A DNA stretch of 64,000 nucleotides, from assembly GCF_900090275.1 (NCBI RefSeq), contig NZ_LT607755.1, positions 744,001-808,000 on the forward strand. Reading direction: 5' to 3'. The position numbers and the translations under genes are program-made. Below, piece after piece: positions 11,356 through 20,106 of this stretch; within the stretch, counting starts at the first letter, position 1, and each line of letters starts with the position of its first letter. The DNA is from Micromonospora zamorensis (lineage in GTDB: Bacteria; Actinomycetota; Actinomycetes; Mycobacteriales; Micromonosporaceae). The notes below the pieces were generated by a model that saw only the letters and a program-made list of their open reading frames with translations, was not told the origin of the DNA and did no database searches.

Positions 11356-11805
11356 CAACCCGGCCCGCTCACAGAATCGTCGGGCCCGCCGGTTGTCCGC
11401 CAGCACCCACAGCCGATAGTCGGTCCAGCCCCGCTCGTGCAGCCCCGCCCGGGCGGCGGCCAGGAGCGACGTGGCGGTCCCGTCACCCCAGCACGCCGGC
11501 TCCACGTAGATCGCCAGCACCTCCCCGACCGTCGGGTCCAGGTCGTCGCGGTCCTGGTCGCGGCGGTACGGCCCGAACGTCGTGAAGCCCACGACCAACC
11601 CGTCCACCTCGCCGAGCAGTGTGGTGAACGGGTGCTCGGGGTCGGCGGTGCCGATGTCGCGACGGCGCTGTGCCCACGCCGCCACGTTCAGCCGCCGCAG
11701 CACCTCGTCCGGCATGAAGCCGGCGTAGCCCGCCTGCCAGCCGTGCACGTGCACCCGGGCGACGGCTTCGGCGTCGTCCGGCTCCTCCCGACGGATGGTC
11801 AGCAT
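11254..11805 (-). CDS. GNAT-family N-acetyltransferase
   Basis: A 183-aa acetyltransferase: [19 protein letters not shown] at the N-terminus, [20 protein letters not shown] as the CoA-binding loop (~95-114), and [18 protein letters not shown] near the end, all standard GNAT elements. Its 3' 102 bp overlap the end of the converging GT87 gene. Substrate unknown; it belongs to the same RimI-like group as the gene at 9461-10045. Confidence 0.86.
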   Translation of the reverse strand: MLTIRREEPDDAEAVARVHVHGWQAGYAGFMPDEVLRRLNVAAWAQRRRDIGTADPEHPFTTLLGEVDGLVVGFTTFGPYRRDQDRDDLDPTVGEVLAIYVEPACWGDGTATSLLAAARAGLHERGWTDYRLWVLADNRRARRFCERAGLSPDGEQSTYQVPLAGGSPPVGLVELRYAGRLDG

Positions 11806-11870
11806 TGCACCGTTCTATGCCCCGTTGGCCGTCGCGTCCAGCTTCCCGCACCGGCGTCGTACCGATGAAT

Positions 11871-11876
11871 TATCGT
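11871..11876 (+). promoter_or_regulatory. -10 hexamer for near-leaderless glycosylase gene
   Basis: TATCGT eight bases before ATG 11885, no Shine-Dalgarno. Confidence 0.45.
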
Positions 11877-11884
11877 CGCCGACG

Positions 11885-13114
11885 ATGACCGCACCGGAAT
11901 CACTCTCGCTCGCCCAGGCCCGCCGCGTGGCGCTCGCCGCCCAGGGCTTCGCCGACCCCGCGCCAACCGGCGTGCCGACGCGCCGGCATCTGCGCCGGGT
12001 GCTGGACCGGGTCGGGTTGATCCAGATGGACTCGGTCAACGTGTTGCAACGCGCGCACTACCTGCCGCTCTACAGCCGGCTCGGGCCCTACCCGACCAGG
12101 TTGCTCGACCAGGCCGCCTACCGCCGCCCCCGCGAGTTGTTCGAATACTGGGGTCATGAGGCGTCGCTGGTGCCGGTCGAGCTGCACCCGGTGCTGCGCT
12201 GGCGGATGGCTCGCGCGCACAGCGATTCCTGGGGTGGCATGCAGCGGATCGCCCAGGAGCAGCCGGAGCTGGTCCGCTGGGTTCGCGACGAGGTGGCCGC
12301 CCGCGGCCCGCTGACGGCTGCCGAGATCGAGCACGACGCACCTCGGGAGACGGGCAACTGGGGGTGGAACTGGTCGGCGGTCAAACGGGCGTTGGAGTTC
12401 CTCTTCTGGGCCGGCGAGGTGACCGCCGCGGAGCGCAGCACCTCCTTCGCCCGCCGCTACGACCTGCCCGAGCGGGTGCTGCCCGCGGCGGTGCTGGCCG
12501 CGCCCACCCCGACCGACGCCGAGGCGTACCGCACGCTGGTCGCCCTCGCCGCGCGGTCGCTCGGGGTGGCCGCCGAGCCGGAGCTGCGCGACTACTTCCG
12601 ACTGCCGCTGGCCGGTGCCCGCCAAGCCGTCGCGGAGCTGGCCGAGGCCGGTGAGCTGGTGCCGGTCACCGTGGCGGGCTGGCGACAGCCGGCCTGGCTG
12701 CACGCGTCCGCGCGGCTGCCCCGGTGGATTCGCGGCAACACCCTGGTCAGCCCCTTCGACCCGTTGATCTGGGAACGTGCCCGCACCGAGAGGTTGTTCG
12801 ACTTCAGCTACCGGATCGAGATCTACGTCCCGGCGCCACAGCGGGTCTACGGCTACTACGTGCTGCCCTTCCTGCAGGGCGACCGGTTCACCGCCCGGGT
12901 CGACCTGAAGGCCGATCGCAAGGCCGGTGTGCTGCTGGTGCCGGCCGCGTGGGTCGAGCCCGGCGCCGACCCGGGGGAGACCGCTGTGGCGCTCGCCGCC
13001 GAGCTGCACCGACTCGCCGGCTGGCTCGGTCTGGACGCGGTGGAGCCGCCCACGGCCGGCGACCTGGCCGGTCCGCTCACCGCCGCGTTGACCGGCGTGT
13101 CCGGTGTACCGTGA
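11885..13114 (+). CDS. AlkZ/YcaQ-like winged-helix DNA glycosylase (HTH_42)
   Basis: A 409-aa member of the HTH_42 superfamily, tandem winged-helix DNA glycosylases that unhook interstrand crosslinks (E. coli YcaQ) or protect antibiotic producers (AlkZ). The QxD catalytic motif of the YcaQ branch is present as Q47-M48-D49 in [10 protein letters not shown]. Next come [26 protein letters not shown] (~95) and [15 protein letters not shown] (~335), all family signatures. The start ATG 11885 fits a leaderless promoter. The QxD rather than QxQ motif suggests a general crosslink-repair role, not a self-resistance enzyme; that is inferred. Confidence 0.87.
   Translation: MTAPESLSLAQARRVALAAQGFADPAPTGVPTRRHLRRVLDRVGLIQMDSVNVLQRAHYLPLYSRLGPYPTRLLDQAAYRRPRELFEYWGHEASLVPVELHPVLRWRMARAHSDSWGGMQRIAQEQPELVRWVRDEVAARGPLTAAEIEHDAPRETGNWGWNWSAVKRALEFLFWAGEVTAAERSTSFARRYDLPERVLPAAVLAAPTPTDAEAYRTLVALAARSLGVAAEPELRDYFRLPLAGARQAVAELAEAGELVPVTVAGWRQPAWLHASARLPRWIRGNTLVSPFDPLIWERARTERLFDFSYRIEIYVPAPQRVYGYYVLPFLQGDRFTARVDLKADRKAGVLLVPAAWVEPGADPGETAVALAAELHRLAGWLGLDAVEPPTAGDLAGPLTAALTGVSGVP
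13107..13112 (+). promoter_or_regulatory. -10 hexamer for leaderless DUF2752 gene
   Basis: TACCGT overlapping the end of the previous gene and six bases before GTG 13119. Confidence 0.4.
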
Positions 13115-13118
13115 GCGC

Positions 13119-13781
13119 GTGACGAGCGCTCCCGGACCGGTCGACCAGCCGCAGCCCGCCCCCGGGGCGGTTCACCCGGTGCCTGTCGGCGCGGTGTCGA
13201 CCAGCTCCGGTCCGACCGGCCTGGCATCGGCCGGCGAGGTCCCGGCCGACCCGGCATCGGGTGGCGCGGCATCGGGTGGCTCGGGTCCGGCCGGCTGGCC
13301 GACGGTCCCGCCGGATGGTTACGCGGAACTGAAGCCGGACCGGATCACGCGGTTCGTGCTGCGGCTCTACGAGCGTTCACCGCGCTGGGCGGTGCCGCTG
13401 GCCGCGGTCGGTTGCGTCGCCATCGGCATGGGCTACGCGTTGCTCAGCAATCCGACCCACGCCGCCCCGGACGCCGCGCCCACCTGTCTGCTGAAGTTGA
13501 CCACCGGGCTGGACTGCCCGGGCTGCGGAGGCACCCGCGCACTCTGGTACGTGCTGCACGCCGACCTGCCGGCCGCCGCCCGGCACCACTTCCTGTTCGT
13601 CTTCGCGCTGCCGTTCCTCGCGTACCTCTTCGTGGCCTGGGCGGGAAACCAGGCGTTCGGTTGGCGACTGCCGGAGTTGCGACTCAGCTCGAAGGTCATC
13701 GTCGGGTTCATGGGCGCGTGGCTGGCCTTCTCGGTGTTGCGCAACCTGCCCTGGGCGCCGTTCACCTCGCTGTACGTCTGA
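13119..13781 (+). CDS. DUF2752 small membrane protein
   Basis: A 220-aa protein: a Pro/Gly/Ser-rich cytoplasmic N-terminal ~70 residues with the imperfect repeat GGAASGGSG, then three hydrophobic segments. The signature CLLKLTTGLDCPGCGGTRA (~residue 122) is the DUF2752 Cys-rich motif; the function of the family is unknown. GTG 13119 is preferred (leaderless-type spacing); GTG 13104 adds five residues and overlaps the previous gene. Confidence 0.85.
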   Translation: MTSAPGPVDQPQPAPGAVHPVPVGAVSTSSGPTGLASAGEVPADPASGGAASGGSGPAGWPTVPPDGYAELKPDRITRFVLRLYERSPRWAVPLAAVGCVAIGMGYALLSNPTHAAPDAAPTCLLKLTTGLDCPGCGGTRALWYVLHADLPAAARHHFLFVFALPFLAYLFVAWAGNQAFGWRLPELRLSSKVIVGFMGAWLAFSVLRNLPWAPFTSLYV

Positions 13782-13833
13782 GCGCGCCTGCCGCTCGAGG
13801 ATCGCCACACCGCCGGCATGTGCTGCACTCCCA

Positions 13834-13910
13834 TGATCGACTCGGCATTCAGGGAAGCGGGCCGTCCACCCGCCCCGGACACCCCGACTTCCAGGAACCC
13901 GAGTCGATCA
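13834..13910. repeat. Intergenic dyad repeat (ATCGACTCGG type)
   Basis: A 12-bp perfect inverted repeat TGATCGACTCGG (13834-13845) / CCGAGTCGATCA (13899-13910); homology of the arms continues inwards imperfectly (TTC, GGAAG). It sits in the 253-bp gap before thyX, which otherwise contains only the thyX promoter. Confidence 0.6.
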
Positions 13911-14021
13911 CGCGGCGAGCGCCGCGCAGGCGGGCGCGTCCCGGCGGCGGTGCCGCCCGCGGTCTGAGTGATCGACATTGCACGAGGCGTGCCTGAGTTG
14001 GGGCGGGAGGCACCGCGCCAC

Positions 14022-14027
14022 TACAGT
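14022..14027 (+). promoter_or_regulatory. -10 hexamer for leaderless thyX mRNA
   Basis: TACAGT seven bases before ATG 14035; a TTGGGG at 13998-14003 is 18 bases upstream as a possible -35. Confidence 0.55.
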
Positions 14028-14034
14028 CCCTGGC

Positions 14035-14784
14035 ATGCCGGAGATGGTGCAGCCCCAGGTCAAGTTGATCGCGTGGACCCAGTTCGCGGCCCCGGACGAC
14101 GTGCCGTGGTCGACCGACGCGGAAGGTGGCCAGGCGCTCGCCGAGTTCGCCGGCCGGGCCTGCTACCAGTCGTGGAAGAAGCCGAACCCGGCGACCGCCA
14201 CCAACGCCGGTTACCTGGCGCACATCCTGGAGGTCGGGCACCTGTCGGTGCTGGAGCACGGGTCGGTCACCTTCTACTTCACCGGGGTGTCGCGCTCCTT
14301 CACCCACGAGTTGATCCGGCACCGGCACTTCTCGTACTCCCAGCTGTCCCAGCGTTACGTCCCGGAGCGGGACGCGGCCATGGTCGAGCCGGCGGTCATC
14401 GCCGACGACCCGGAGCTGCACAAGAAGTTCACCGAGGCCGCCGAGGCGAGCGTTCGGGCGTACAACGAGTTGTTGGAGGGCCTCGAAAAGCGCTTCTCCG
14501 ACGAACCGAACCCCACGCTGCGCCGCAAGCAGGCCCGGCAGGCGGCCCGGGCGGTGCTGCCCAACGCCACCGAGACGCGGATCGTGGTCACCGGCAACTA
14601 CCGGGCGTGGCGGCACTTCGTCGCGATGCGCGCCACCGAGCACGCCGATGTGGAGATCCGTGAGCTGGCCGTGGAGTGCCTGCGGCAGCTCCAGGACGTC
14701 GCCCCCAACGTGTTCGCCGACTTCGTGATCTCCACGCTGCCGGACGGCACCGAGGTGGCGGCCAGCCCGCACGAGGCGTCCTGA
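14035..14784 (+). CDS. thyX: Flavin-dependent thymidylate synthase ThyX
   Basis: Makes dTMP from dUMP using FAD and methylenetetrahydrofolate. The ThyX motif [15 protein letters not shown] (~residue 95-109, matching the RHRxxSxxxxSxR core) and NGxxRAWRHF-like [12 protein letters not shown] near 190 are diagnostic. 249 aa is normal. It lies 47 bp upstream of dapA, as in M. tuberculosis (Rv2754c-Rv2753c). The start ATG 14035 was chosen over in-frame TTG/ATT codons further upstream because it fits the leaderless promoter. Confidence 0.97.
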   Translation: MPEMVQPQVKLIAWTQFAAPDDVPWSTDAEGGQALAEFAGRACYQSWKKPNPATATNAGYLAHILEVGHLSVLEHGSVTFYFTGVSRSFTHELIRHRHFSYSQLSQRYVPERDAAMVEPAVIADDPELHKKFTEAAEASVRAYNELLEGLEKRFSDEPNPTLRRKQARQAARAVLPNATETRIVVTGNYRAWRHFVAMRATEHADVEIRELAVECLRQLQDVAPNVFADFVISTLPDGTEVAASPHEAS

Positions 14785-14818
14785 GCCCTTCCCCGGCGGG
14801 CCCCGGCTGGTCGTCCGC

Positions 14819-14824
14819 TAGGTT
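14819..14824 (+). promoter_or_regulatory. -10 hexamer for leaderless dapA mRNA
   Basis: TAGGTT seven bases before ATG 14832. A ggaggg tract lies between the two, so a short-leader mode cannot be excluded. Confidence 0.5.
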
Positions 14825-14831
14825 GGAGGGT

Positions 14832-15758
14832 ATGACGCACGACCACCTCGACGCCGCGGCACGACCGGCGTCCCGCCCCTTCGGCCGGCTGCTCACCGCC
14901 ATGGTGAGCCCGTTCACCCCCGACGGCTCGCTCGACCTCGACGGCGCCGCCCGGCTGGCGAGCCACCTGGTCGACGAGCAGGGCAACGACGCACTGGTGG
15001 TCAACGGCACCACCGGCGAGTCGCCGACCACCACCGAGGCGGAGAAGGACCACCTGATCCGGGCCGTGGTGGAGGCCGTCGGTGACCGCGCCAAGGTGGT
15101 CGCCGGGGTCGGCACCAACGACACCCGGCACACCATCGAGCTGGCCGCCGCCGCCGAGAAGGCAGGTGCGCACGGTCTGCTGGTGGTGACCCCGTACTAC
15201 AACAAGCCGCCGCAGAGCGGGTTGTTGCGGCACTTCACCGCGGTGGCCGACGCCACCGGCCTCCCGGTGATGCTGTACGACATCCCACACCGCTCCGGCG
15301 TGCCGATCGACACCGAGACGCTGGTCCGGCTCGCCGAGCACGGCCGGATCGTCGCGGTCAAGGACGCCAAGGGCGACCTGACCGCCACAAGTTGGGTGAC
15401 CAGCCGGACCGCCCTCGCCTTCTACAGCGGCGAGGACGCCCTCACCCTGCCGGCGCTGGCCGTCGGCAGCGTGGGCCTGGTCGGCACCTCGACGCACTTC
15501 ACCGGGGCGCTGGCCGCACAGATGATCGAGGCGTACGACGCGGGGGACATGCCGACCGCGCTGGCGCTGCACCGGCGGCTGCTGCCGCTGTTCACCGGCA
15601 TCTTCCGCACGCAGGGCACGATCCTGGTGAAGGCGGGCCTGGCATCGCTGGGTCTGCCGGCCGGCCCGGTGCGACCCCCGCTGGTGGACGCCACCAACGA
15701 CGAGATCGCCCAGCTGCGCGCGGACTTCGCGGCAGCGGGCATGGAGCTGCCCGAATGA
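14832..15758 (+). CDS. dapA: 4-hydroxy-tetrahydrodipicolinate synthase DapA
   Basis: Condenses pyruvate with aspartate semialdehyde, committing to lysine and diaminopimelate. Signatures: GTTGESPTTTEAEK (residues ~58-71, substrate-binding Thr pair), VTPYYNKPPQ (catalytic Tyr), YDIPHRSGVPID, and AVKDAKGDL with the Schiff-base Lys (~180). 308 aa is typical. thyX lies upstream and RNase J 52 bp downstream. Confidence 0.97.
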   Translation: MTHDHLDAAARPASRPFGRLLTAMVSPFTPDGSLDLDGAARLASHLVDEQGNDALVVNGTTGESPTTTEAEKDHLIRAVVEAVGDRAKVVAGVGTNDTRHTIELAAAAEKAGAHGLLVVTPYYNKPPQSGLLRHFTAVADATGLPVMLYDIPHRSGVPIDTETLVRLAEHGRIVAVKDAKGDLTATSWVTSRTALAFYSGEDALTLPALAVGSVGLVGTSTHFTGALAAQMIEAYDAGDMPTALALHRRLLPLFTGIFRTQGTILVKAGLASLGLPAGPVRPPLVDATNDEIAQLRADFAAAGMELPE

Positions 15759-15810
15759 TCAAACGACACGATGGACGCCGAGTGACGGCGTCGCAGATTG
15801 AGGTGGACGC

Positions 15811-17499
15811 GTGACCGAGGCGCACATCGAGGCGGAACTACCCCCGCCGCTGCCGGAAGGTGGCCTGCGGATCATCCCGCTCGGCGGGCTCGGCGCCATT
15901 GGTCGGAACATGACCGTCTTCGAGTTCGACGGCAAGTTGCTGATCGTCGACTGCGGGGTCCTGTTCCCCGACGTCGAGCAGCCAGGTGTGGACCTGATCC
16001 TGCCCGACTTCGGGCCGATCCTGGACCGGCTTGCCGACGTCCAGGCGATCGTGCTGACGCACGGTCACGAGGACCACATCGGCGCGGTGCCCTACCTGCT
16101 CGCCCACAAGCCCGACATCCCGCTGGTCGGCTCACAGTTCACCCTCGCCCTGGTCGAGGCCAAGTTGGCCGAGCGGCGGATCCAGCCGTACACGCTGACC
16201 GTGCGGGAGGGCGGCCGGGAGCGGCTCGGCCCGTTCGAGTGTGAGTTCTTCGCGGTCAACCACTCGATCCCGGATGCCCTCGCGGTGGCCATCCGCACCC
16301 CTGCGGGCCTGGTGCTGCACACCGGCGACTTCAAGATGGACCAGCTCCCGCTGGACGGTCGGATCACCGACCTGGCCGGCTTCGCCCGGCTCGGCGCCGA
16401 AGGTGTCGACCTGTTGCTGTCCGACTCCACCAACGCGGAGATTCCCGGCTTCGTCACCCCGGAGCGGGAGATCGGGCCGGTGCTCGACTCGATCTTCGCG
16501 AAGGCCAAGGGCCGCATCATCGTGGCGTCGTTCGCGTCGCACGTGCACCGCGTGCAGCAGGTCTTCGACTCCGCCGCGGAGCATGGCCGCAAGGTCGCGT
16601 TGATCGGGCGGTCCATGGTTCGCAACATGGGCATCGCCCGGGACCTCGGCCTGCTCAACATCCCGGCCGGGCTGGTTATCAGCATCGACGAGGCCACCAC
16701 GCTGCCGCCGGACGAGATCGTGCTGATGTCCACCGGTTCGCAGGGTGAGCCGATGAGCGCGCTGGGCCGGATGGCCAGCGGCGATCACCGGCACATCACC
16801 ATCGCCCCCGGCGACACCGTCGTGCTGGCCTCCTCGCTGGTGCCCGGCAACGAGACCTCGGTCTACCGGGTGATCAACCGGCTTGCCCGGGCCGGCGCGG
16901 TCGTCGTGCACAAGGACGTCGCGAAGGTGCACGTCTCCGGGCACGCCCCCGCCGGAGAGCTGCTCTACCTGCTCAACGTGGTTCGGCCCAGCAACCTGAT
17001 GCCCGTGCACGGCGAGTGGCGCCACCTGCGTGCCCACGCCCGGCTCGGCATCGAGTCTGGGGTCGCCGCCGACCGGGTGGTGATCTGCGAGGACGGCGAC
17101 GTGGTCGACCTGGTCGAGGGTCGCGCCACACTGGTCGGGCACGTGAAGAGCCGGTACGTCTACGTGGACGGCCTCGCAGTCGGTGACGTCAGCGAGTCGC
17201 TGCTCACCGAGCGGCGGATCCTCGGCGACGGCGGCTTCATCGCCACCACCGTCGTCGTGGACTCGGTCACCGGCAAGGTGGTCGCCGGCCCGACGCTGTC
17301 CGCGAAGGGCTTCTCCGAGGACCCGGAGGCGTTCAACCCGGTGGTCCCGCTGGTCACCGAGGCGCTCAACCGGGCCGCGGCGGACGGCATCACCGACCCG
17401 CACCAGCTCCAGCAGATCGTCCGGCGCACGGTGGGGCGGTGGGTCAACGACAAGTACCGTCGTCGCCCGATGATCGTGCCCACCGTCGTCGAGGTCTGA
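15811..17499 (+). CDS. rnj: Ribonuclease J
   Basis: A metallo-beta-lactamase/beta-CASP ribonuclease with endo- and 5'-3' exo-activity, a main RNA decay and rRNA/tRNA maturation enzyme in actinobacteria. The Zn motif HGHEDHIG (~residue 75-82), a following HTGDFKMDQ, LLSDSTNAE, and the beta-CASP HVSGHAPAGEL motif (~375) are all present. Length 562 aa is normal. Start GTG 15811, 52 bp after dapA; likely one transcription unit with dapA. Confidence 0.96.
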   Translation: MTEAHIEAELPPPLPEGGLRIIPLGGLGAIGRNMTVFEFDGKLLIVDCGVLFPDVEQPGVDLILPDFGPILDRLADVQAIVLTHGHEDHIGAVPYLLAHKPDIPLVGSQFTLALVEAKLAERRIQPYTLTVREGGRERLGPFECEFFAVNHSIPDALAVAIRTPAGLVLHTGDFKMDQLPLDGRITDLAGFARLGAEGVDLLLSDSTNAEIPGFVTPEREIGPVLDSIFAKAKGRIIVASFASHVHRVQQVFDSAAEHGRKVALIGRSMVRNMGIARDLGLLNIPAGLVISIDEATTLPPDEIVLMSTGSQGEPMSALGRMASGDHRHITIAPGDTVVLASSLVPGNETSVYRVINRLARAGAVVVHKDVAKVHVSGHAPAGELLYLLNVVRPSNLMPVHGEWRHLRAHARLGIESGVAADRVVICEDGDVVDLVEGRATLVGHVKSRYVYVDGLAVGDVSESLLTERRILGDGGFIATTVVVDSVTGKVVAGPTLSAKGFSEDPEAFNPVVPLVTEALNRAAADGITDPHQLQQIVRRTVGRWVNDKYRRRPMIVPTVVEV

Positions 17500-17520
17500 C
17501 ACACGCGTGACCGGGCCGGT

Positions 17521-17550
17521 GGCCGACATTCCCCGTGGATGTCGGTGGCC
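17521..17550 (+). terminator. Putative terminator hairpin after rnj
   Basis: GGCCGACAT (17521-17529) faces ATGTCGGTGGCC (17539-17550), an imperfect stem with a 9-nt loop and one bulged TG. No T-tract. It sits 22 bp after the rnj stop, on the side from which the converging gene ends. Confidence 0.5.
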
Positions 17551-17579
17551 GGCCCGACTCGTTCAGGAGGTGTTCCGGC

Positions 17580-17828
17580 TCAGCCCCGGAACAGTCGCCG
17601 CCGCAGCACCAGCAGCCCGACCCCGAGGGCCAGCAGGGCCGCTCCGATGAGGCCGTACGTGCTGCCGGAGACACCGGTGCGGGGCAGTTGCGCCGCCTCC
17701 GGGGCGGACGTGGTTGCGGTGGCGGTCGGGCCTGCGGTGGCGGTCGGTGATGGCCGTGGCACATCGACGCGGCACGTCCGGTTGCGTCCTGTCGGATGTC
17801 GCACAGTCGCGCCCCGGAGCGCAACCAT
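17580..17828 (-). pseudogene. Orphan LPXTG-like wall-anchor ORF (possible remnant)
   Basis: An 82-aa ORF whose C-terminus is a complete sortase-type anchor: AAQLPRTG, a hydrophobic stretch GLIGAALLALGVGLLVL, then RRRLFRG. A Thr/Pro/Ala-rich stretch precedes it (PTATAGPTATATTSAP). No signal peptide is visible at its N-terminus, and its beginning (MVALRGATVRHPTGRN) is not protein-like for a secreted protein. The gene is therefore either truncated, or only a C-terminal piece of a lost surface protein. It begins 15 bp after the stop of the TPR-YbjN gene. Alternatively it could be a readthrough product; not supported. Confidence 0.45.
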
Positions 17829-17843
17829 TCGCCCTGTTCGCGA

Positions 17844-19517
17844 CTAGGGGAGCGCCGCGACCGCCTCGGCGTAGGCGACGCCGGTGGCGATGGCCGCGTC
17901 GACCAGCACCGTGAGCTGCGCCGGGGCCACCCCGTGGGTCAGATCGGTGGCCACGTCGCCGGCCAGCACCAACTCCTCGCCGATGTCGTGCGCGTAGGCC
18001 TTGGGCAGCAGCCGGTCATGGTTCCAGGCGTTACAGAACGCGTACGCCTCGGAGCGGCGGGTCGCCGGCAGCCGGCGGGCGGCCATTGCCCGGGCGTGCA
18101 GCACCTCGCCACGTTCGCCGGCCCGCCGGAACTGGATCACCACGCCGCCCCACCGGCCGACGACGGTGTCGCCTTCCTCCACCAGGTACTGGTCGCCGCG
18201 CCGGTCCAGTACCGCGGTGATCATGTCGACGGTCAGCGCCATCAGCTCCCGCTCGCCCGACCCGCTCGCCTCGTCGGACCCGTCGGCGTCGGGCTCGGCA
18301 GACCCGTCGGCGTCGGGCCCGTCCGGCTCGTCGTCGGCGGGCAGCACGACCGGTGCGGTGAGCGGGCGCTCCGCGAGCCAGGCGGCCATCCGGCCGGAGT
18401 GGTGGCCGGTGCCGTTGCGGGCGTCGAAGCTGCCGGCCAGTTCACTGGCCACCCCGAGCAGCAGGGCGCCGAGTGTGGACACGTCCGGCTCAGTGGCGGG
18501 TCGTCCGCCGTACGCCGGTCGGGGCAGCGGTCGCCCACCCAGCCCGGCCTCCTCGGCCAGAGTGCAGACCAGCGCACCGGCGGCGGCGAACTCCATCGCG
18601 GCGAGGTCGTCGCTGGGCCGGTCCAGTCTGGGCAGCTGTTCGGTCAGGATGGTCAGCCCTCGTTCCAGGTGCCCACCCAACGCGCAGAACCGCAGGTGCG
18701 CGGCGAGGTACGGGAAGGCGGCCGGCTCACGCCGGTGCCGGCGGTACGCCCGCACGTGGGCCGCCGCGGCCCGCTCCGGCTCCCCGGCCCGCAGGGCGGG
18801 CAGCAGGCCGGCGACCAGGTCCCGTTCGGGCTGGTCGGTGCAGGGCTCCGGTTCGCCGTCGCGCTTCTCCAGCTCGCCGAGCGCGGCTCGCCACTCACCC
18901 CAGCCGGCCAGCAGCTCCGCCCGCCGAGCGGAGGCGCAGCCCGGGCAGCCACCGGCGGGGCCGGGCCGTTTCCCGGACCACCGTTCATACCAGTGGCGGG
19001 CGGTGGGCTCGTCGCCCAGGTGATCGGCGATTCGGCAGTGCAGCTCCGCGACGGTTGGCGCGTCCGGACCGTCCGTGCCGACCCGGTGGGCCAGGTCGTG
19101 CAGCAGGGCCCTGGTCTGGTCCAGCCCGACCCGGGGGGTGCCGAGCAGTGCCTCCACCGCGTACCGCTGGTAGCGCAGCAGCAGCCCGGTCTCGTTGTCG
19201 GTCAGCAGCTCGGGTCGGTGGTCGGCGGCCGCCCGGCAGCGCCGGACCGGCTCGACCAGGCGCCACCGCTCCCCGTCGAGCAGGTACGCCTCGATCAGCG
19301 CGAACCGGGCGTCCACCCCGGACCGGACGTCCCCGGCGGCGTCGGCGCGCTCGGCGAGCCGTTCCAGGGTCACCTGCCGGTCCGGGCCGTCGGGCAGGTC
19401 CCGGGCATCGGCGAGCGCGGCCTCCAGCGCCGGAAGGCGGCCCCCGCCGACCGGGCCGTCGGGCGCAGCGCCGGCCCGGTTGGTGCGACTGCCCGTGAAC
19501 TCGTCCCGGCCGGTCAC
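17844..19517 (-). CDS. Large protein with C-terminal YbjN domain
   Basis: 557 aa. The N-terminal ~370 residues are helix-rich and TPR-like (RADAAGDVRSGVDARFALIEAYL, with repeated spaced Ala/Arg/Leu helices) and include a Cys pair CPGCASARRAELLAGW near residue 190. Then comes an acidic repeated linker (GSAEPDADGSDE, ~410-430), and the C-terminal ~130 residues are a YbjN-like domain (AYAFCNAWNHDRLLPKAY). Start GTG 19517 overlaps the stop of the upstream YbjN gene by 4 nt (GTGA), so the two are translationally coupled. YbjN proteins have no clear biochemical role. Not matched to a named family beyond this. Confidence 0.72.
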   Translation of the reverse strand: MTGRDEFTGSRTNRAGAAPDGPVGGGRLPALEAALADARDLPDGPDRQVTLERLAERADAAGDVRSGVDARFALIEAYLLDGERWRLVEPVRRCRAAADHRPELLTDNETGLLLRYQRYAVEALLGTPRVGLDQTRALLHDLAHRVGTDGPDAPTVAELHCRIADHLGDEPTARHWYERWSGKRPGPAGGCPGCASARRAELLAGWGEWRAALGELEKRDGEPEPCTDQPERDLVAGLLPALRAGEPERAAAAHVRAYRRHRREPAAFPYLAAHLRFCALGGHLERGLTILTEQLPRLDRPSDDLAAMEFAAAGALVCTLAEEAGLGGRPLPRPAYGGRPATEPDVSTLGALLLGVASELAGSFDARNGTGHHSGRMAAWLAERPLTAPVVLPADDEPDGPDADGSAEPDADGSDEASGSGERELMALTVDMITAVLDRRGDQYLVEEGDTVVGRWGGVVIQFRRAGERGEVLHARAMAARRLPATRRSEAYAFCNAWNHDRLLPKAYAHDIGEELVLAGDVATDLTHGVAPAQLTVLVDAAIATGVAYAEAVAALP

Positions 19518-19993
19518 GACAGCACCGCGCCGGGCAGTCGACGGACCGCCACGGCGAGCTGGCAGCCGGTGGAGATGCCACAGTCGAGCAGTTGGTCGAG
19601 CTGGTGCGGGGTCACCCCGCGTTCCAGGTCGGTGATCACCTCGCCGTAGACCCGGGCTCGACCGTCGTCGTCGACGTGCACGAACGCCTTCGGCCAGAGC
19701 CGGTCGTGGTTCCACGAGTTGCAGAAGGCGTACAGGGCGGGCACCTGCTCGATTCCGAAGGTGGGAGTGACCATGGTGCGTACCTGGAGCAGCTCCCCGT
19801 CGCCGCCCAGGCGGAGGAACCAGATCATGTTGTCGTCGAAGCGGCCCACCAACTCGCCGTCCACGGTCAGGCCGACGGACCGGCCACGGGCGGCGAGCAC
19901 CGCGGCGACCAGTTCGCCGCTCAGTGGACGCAGCGCACCGGGGTGCCCGGCCAGCGGATCGTCGGGATCGCCCGCGGTTTCCGGCGACGCCAT
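19514..19993 (-). CDS. YbjN-domain protein
   Basis: 159 aa, a stand-alone YbjN domain. It shares ALYAFCNSWNHDRLWPKAF and the surrounding fold with the end of the next gene, whose start overlaps its stop by 4 nt, so the pair looks like a duplication and fusion. Start ATG 19993 has a ribosome site (agaaggg). The YbjN family resembles type III secretion chaperones in fold and is linked with regulation in enterobacteria; in actinobacteria its role is unknown. Divergent from ftsK. Confidence 0.8.
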   Translation of the reverse strand: MASPETAGDPDDPLAGHPGALRPLSGELVAAVLAARGRSVGLTVDGELVGRFDDNMIWFLRLGGDGELLQVRTMVTPTFGIEQVPALYAFCNSWNHDRLWPKAFVHVDDDGRARVYGEVITDLERGVTPHQLDQLLDCGISTGCQLAVAVRRLPGAVLS

Positions 19994-20094
19994 GGGGCAT
20001 CCCTTCTGAGGCGGATATCACGACCGGCAGTGGCGGTCGTGTTGCGACGCGCGGACACGACCCGGAAAAGCGGGGATCTGCCCGGCCCCACCGT

Positions 20095-20100
20095 TACCGT
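20095..20100 (+). promoter_or_regulatory. -10 hexamer for leaderless ftsK mRNA
   Basis: TACCGT six bases before ATG 20107, no Shine-Dalgarno. Confidence 0.5.
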
Positions 20101-20106
20101 GACTCT

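Noticed and set aside
17580..17828. Full sortase substrate
   Set aside because: The LPRTG-TM-Arg anchor is complete but there is no signal peptide or space for one before the neighbouring stop.
18280..18340. Repeat in the TPR-YbjN gene as a mobile or CRISPR-like repeat
   Set aside because: It is an in-frame acidic Asp/Gly/Ser/Pro linker.
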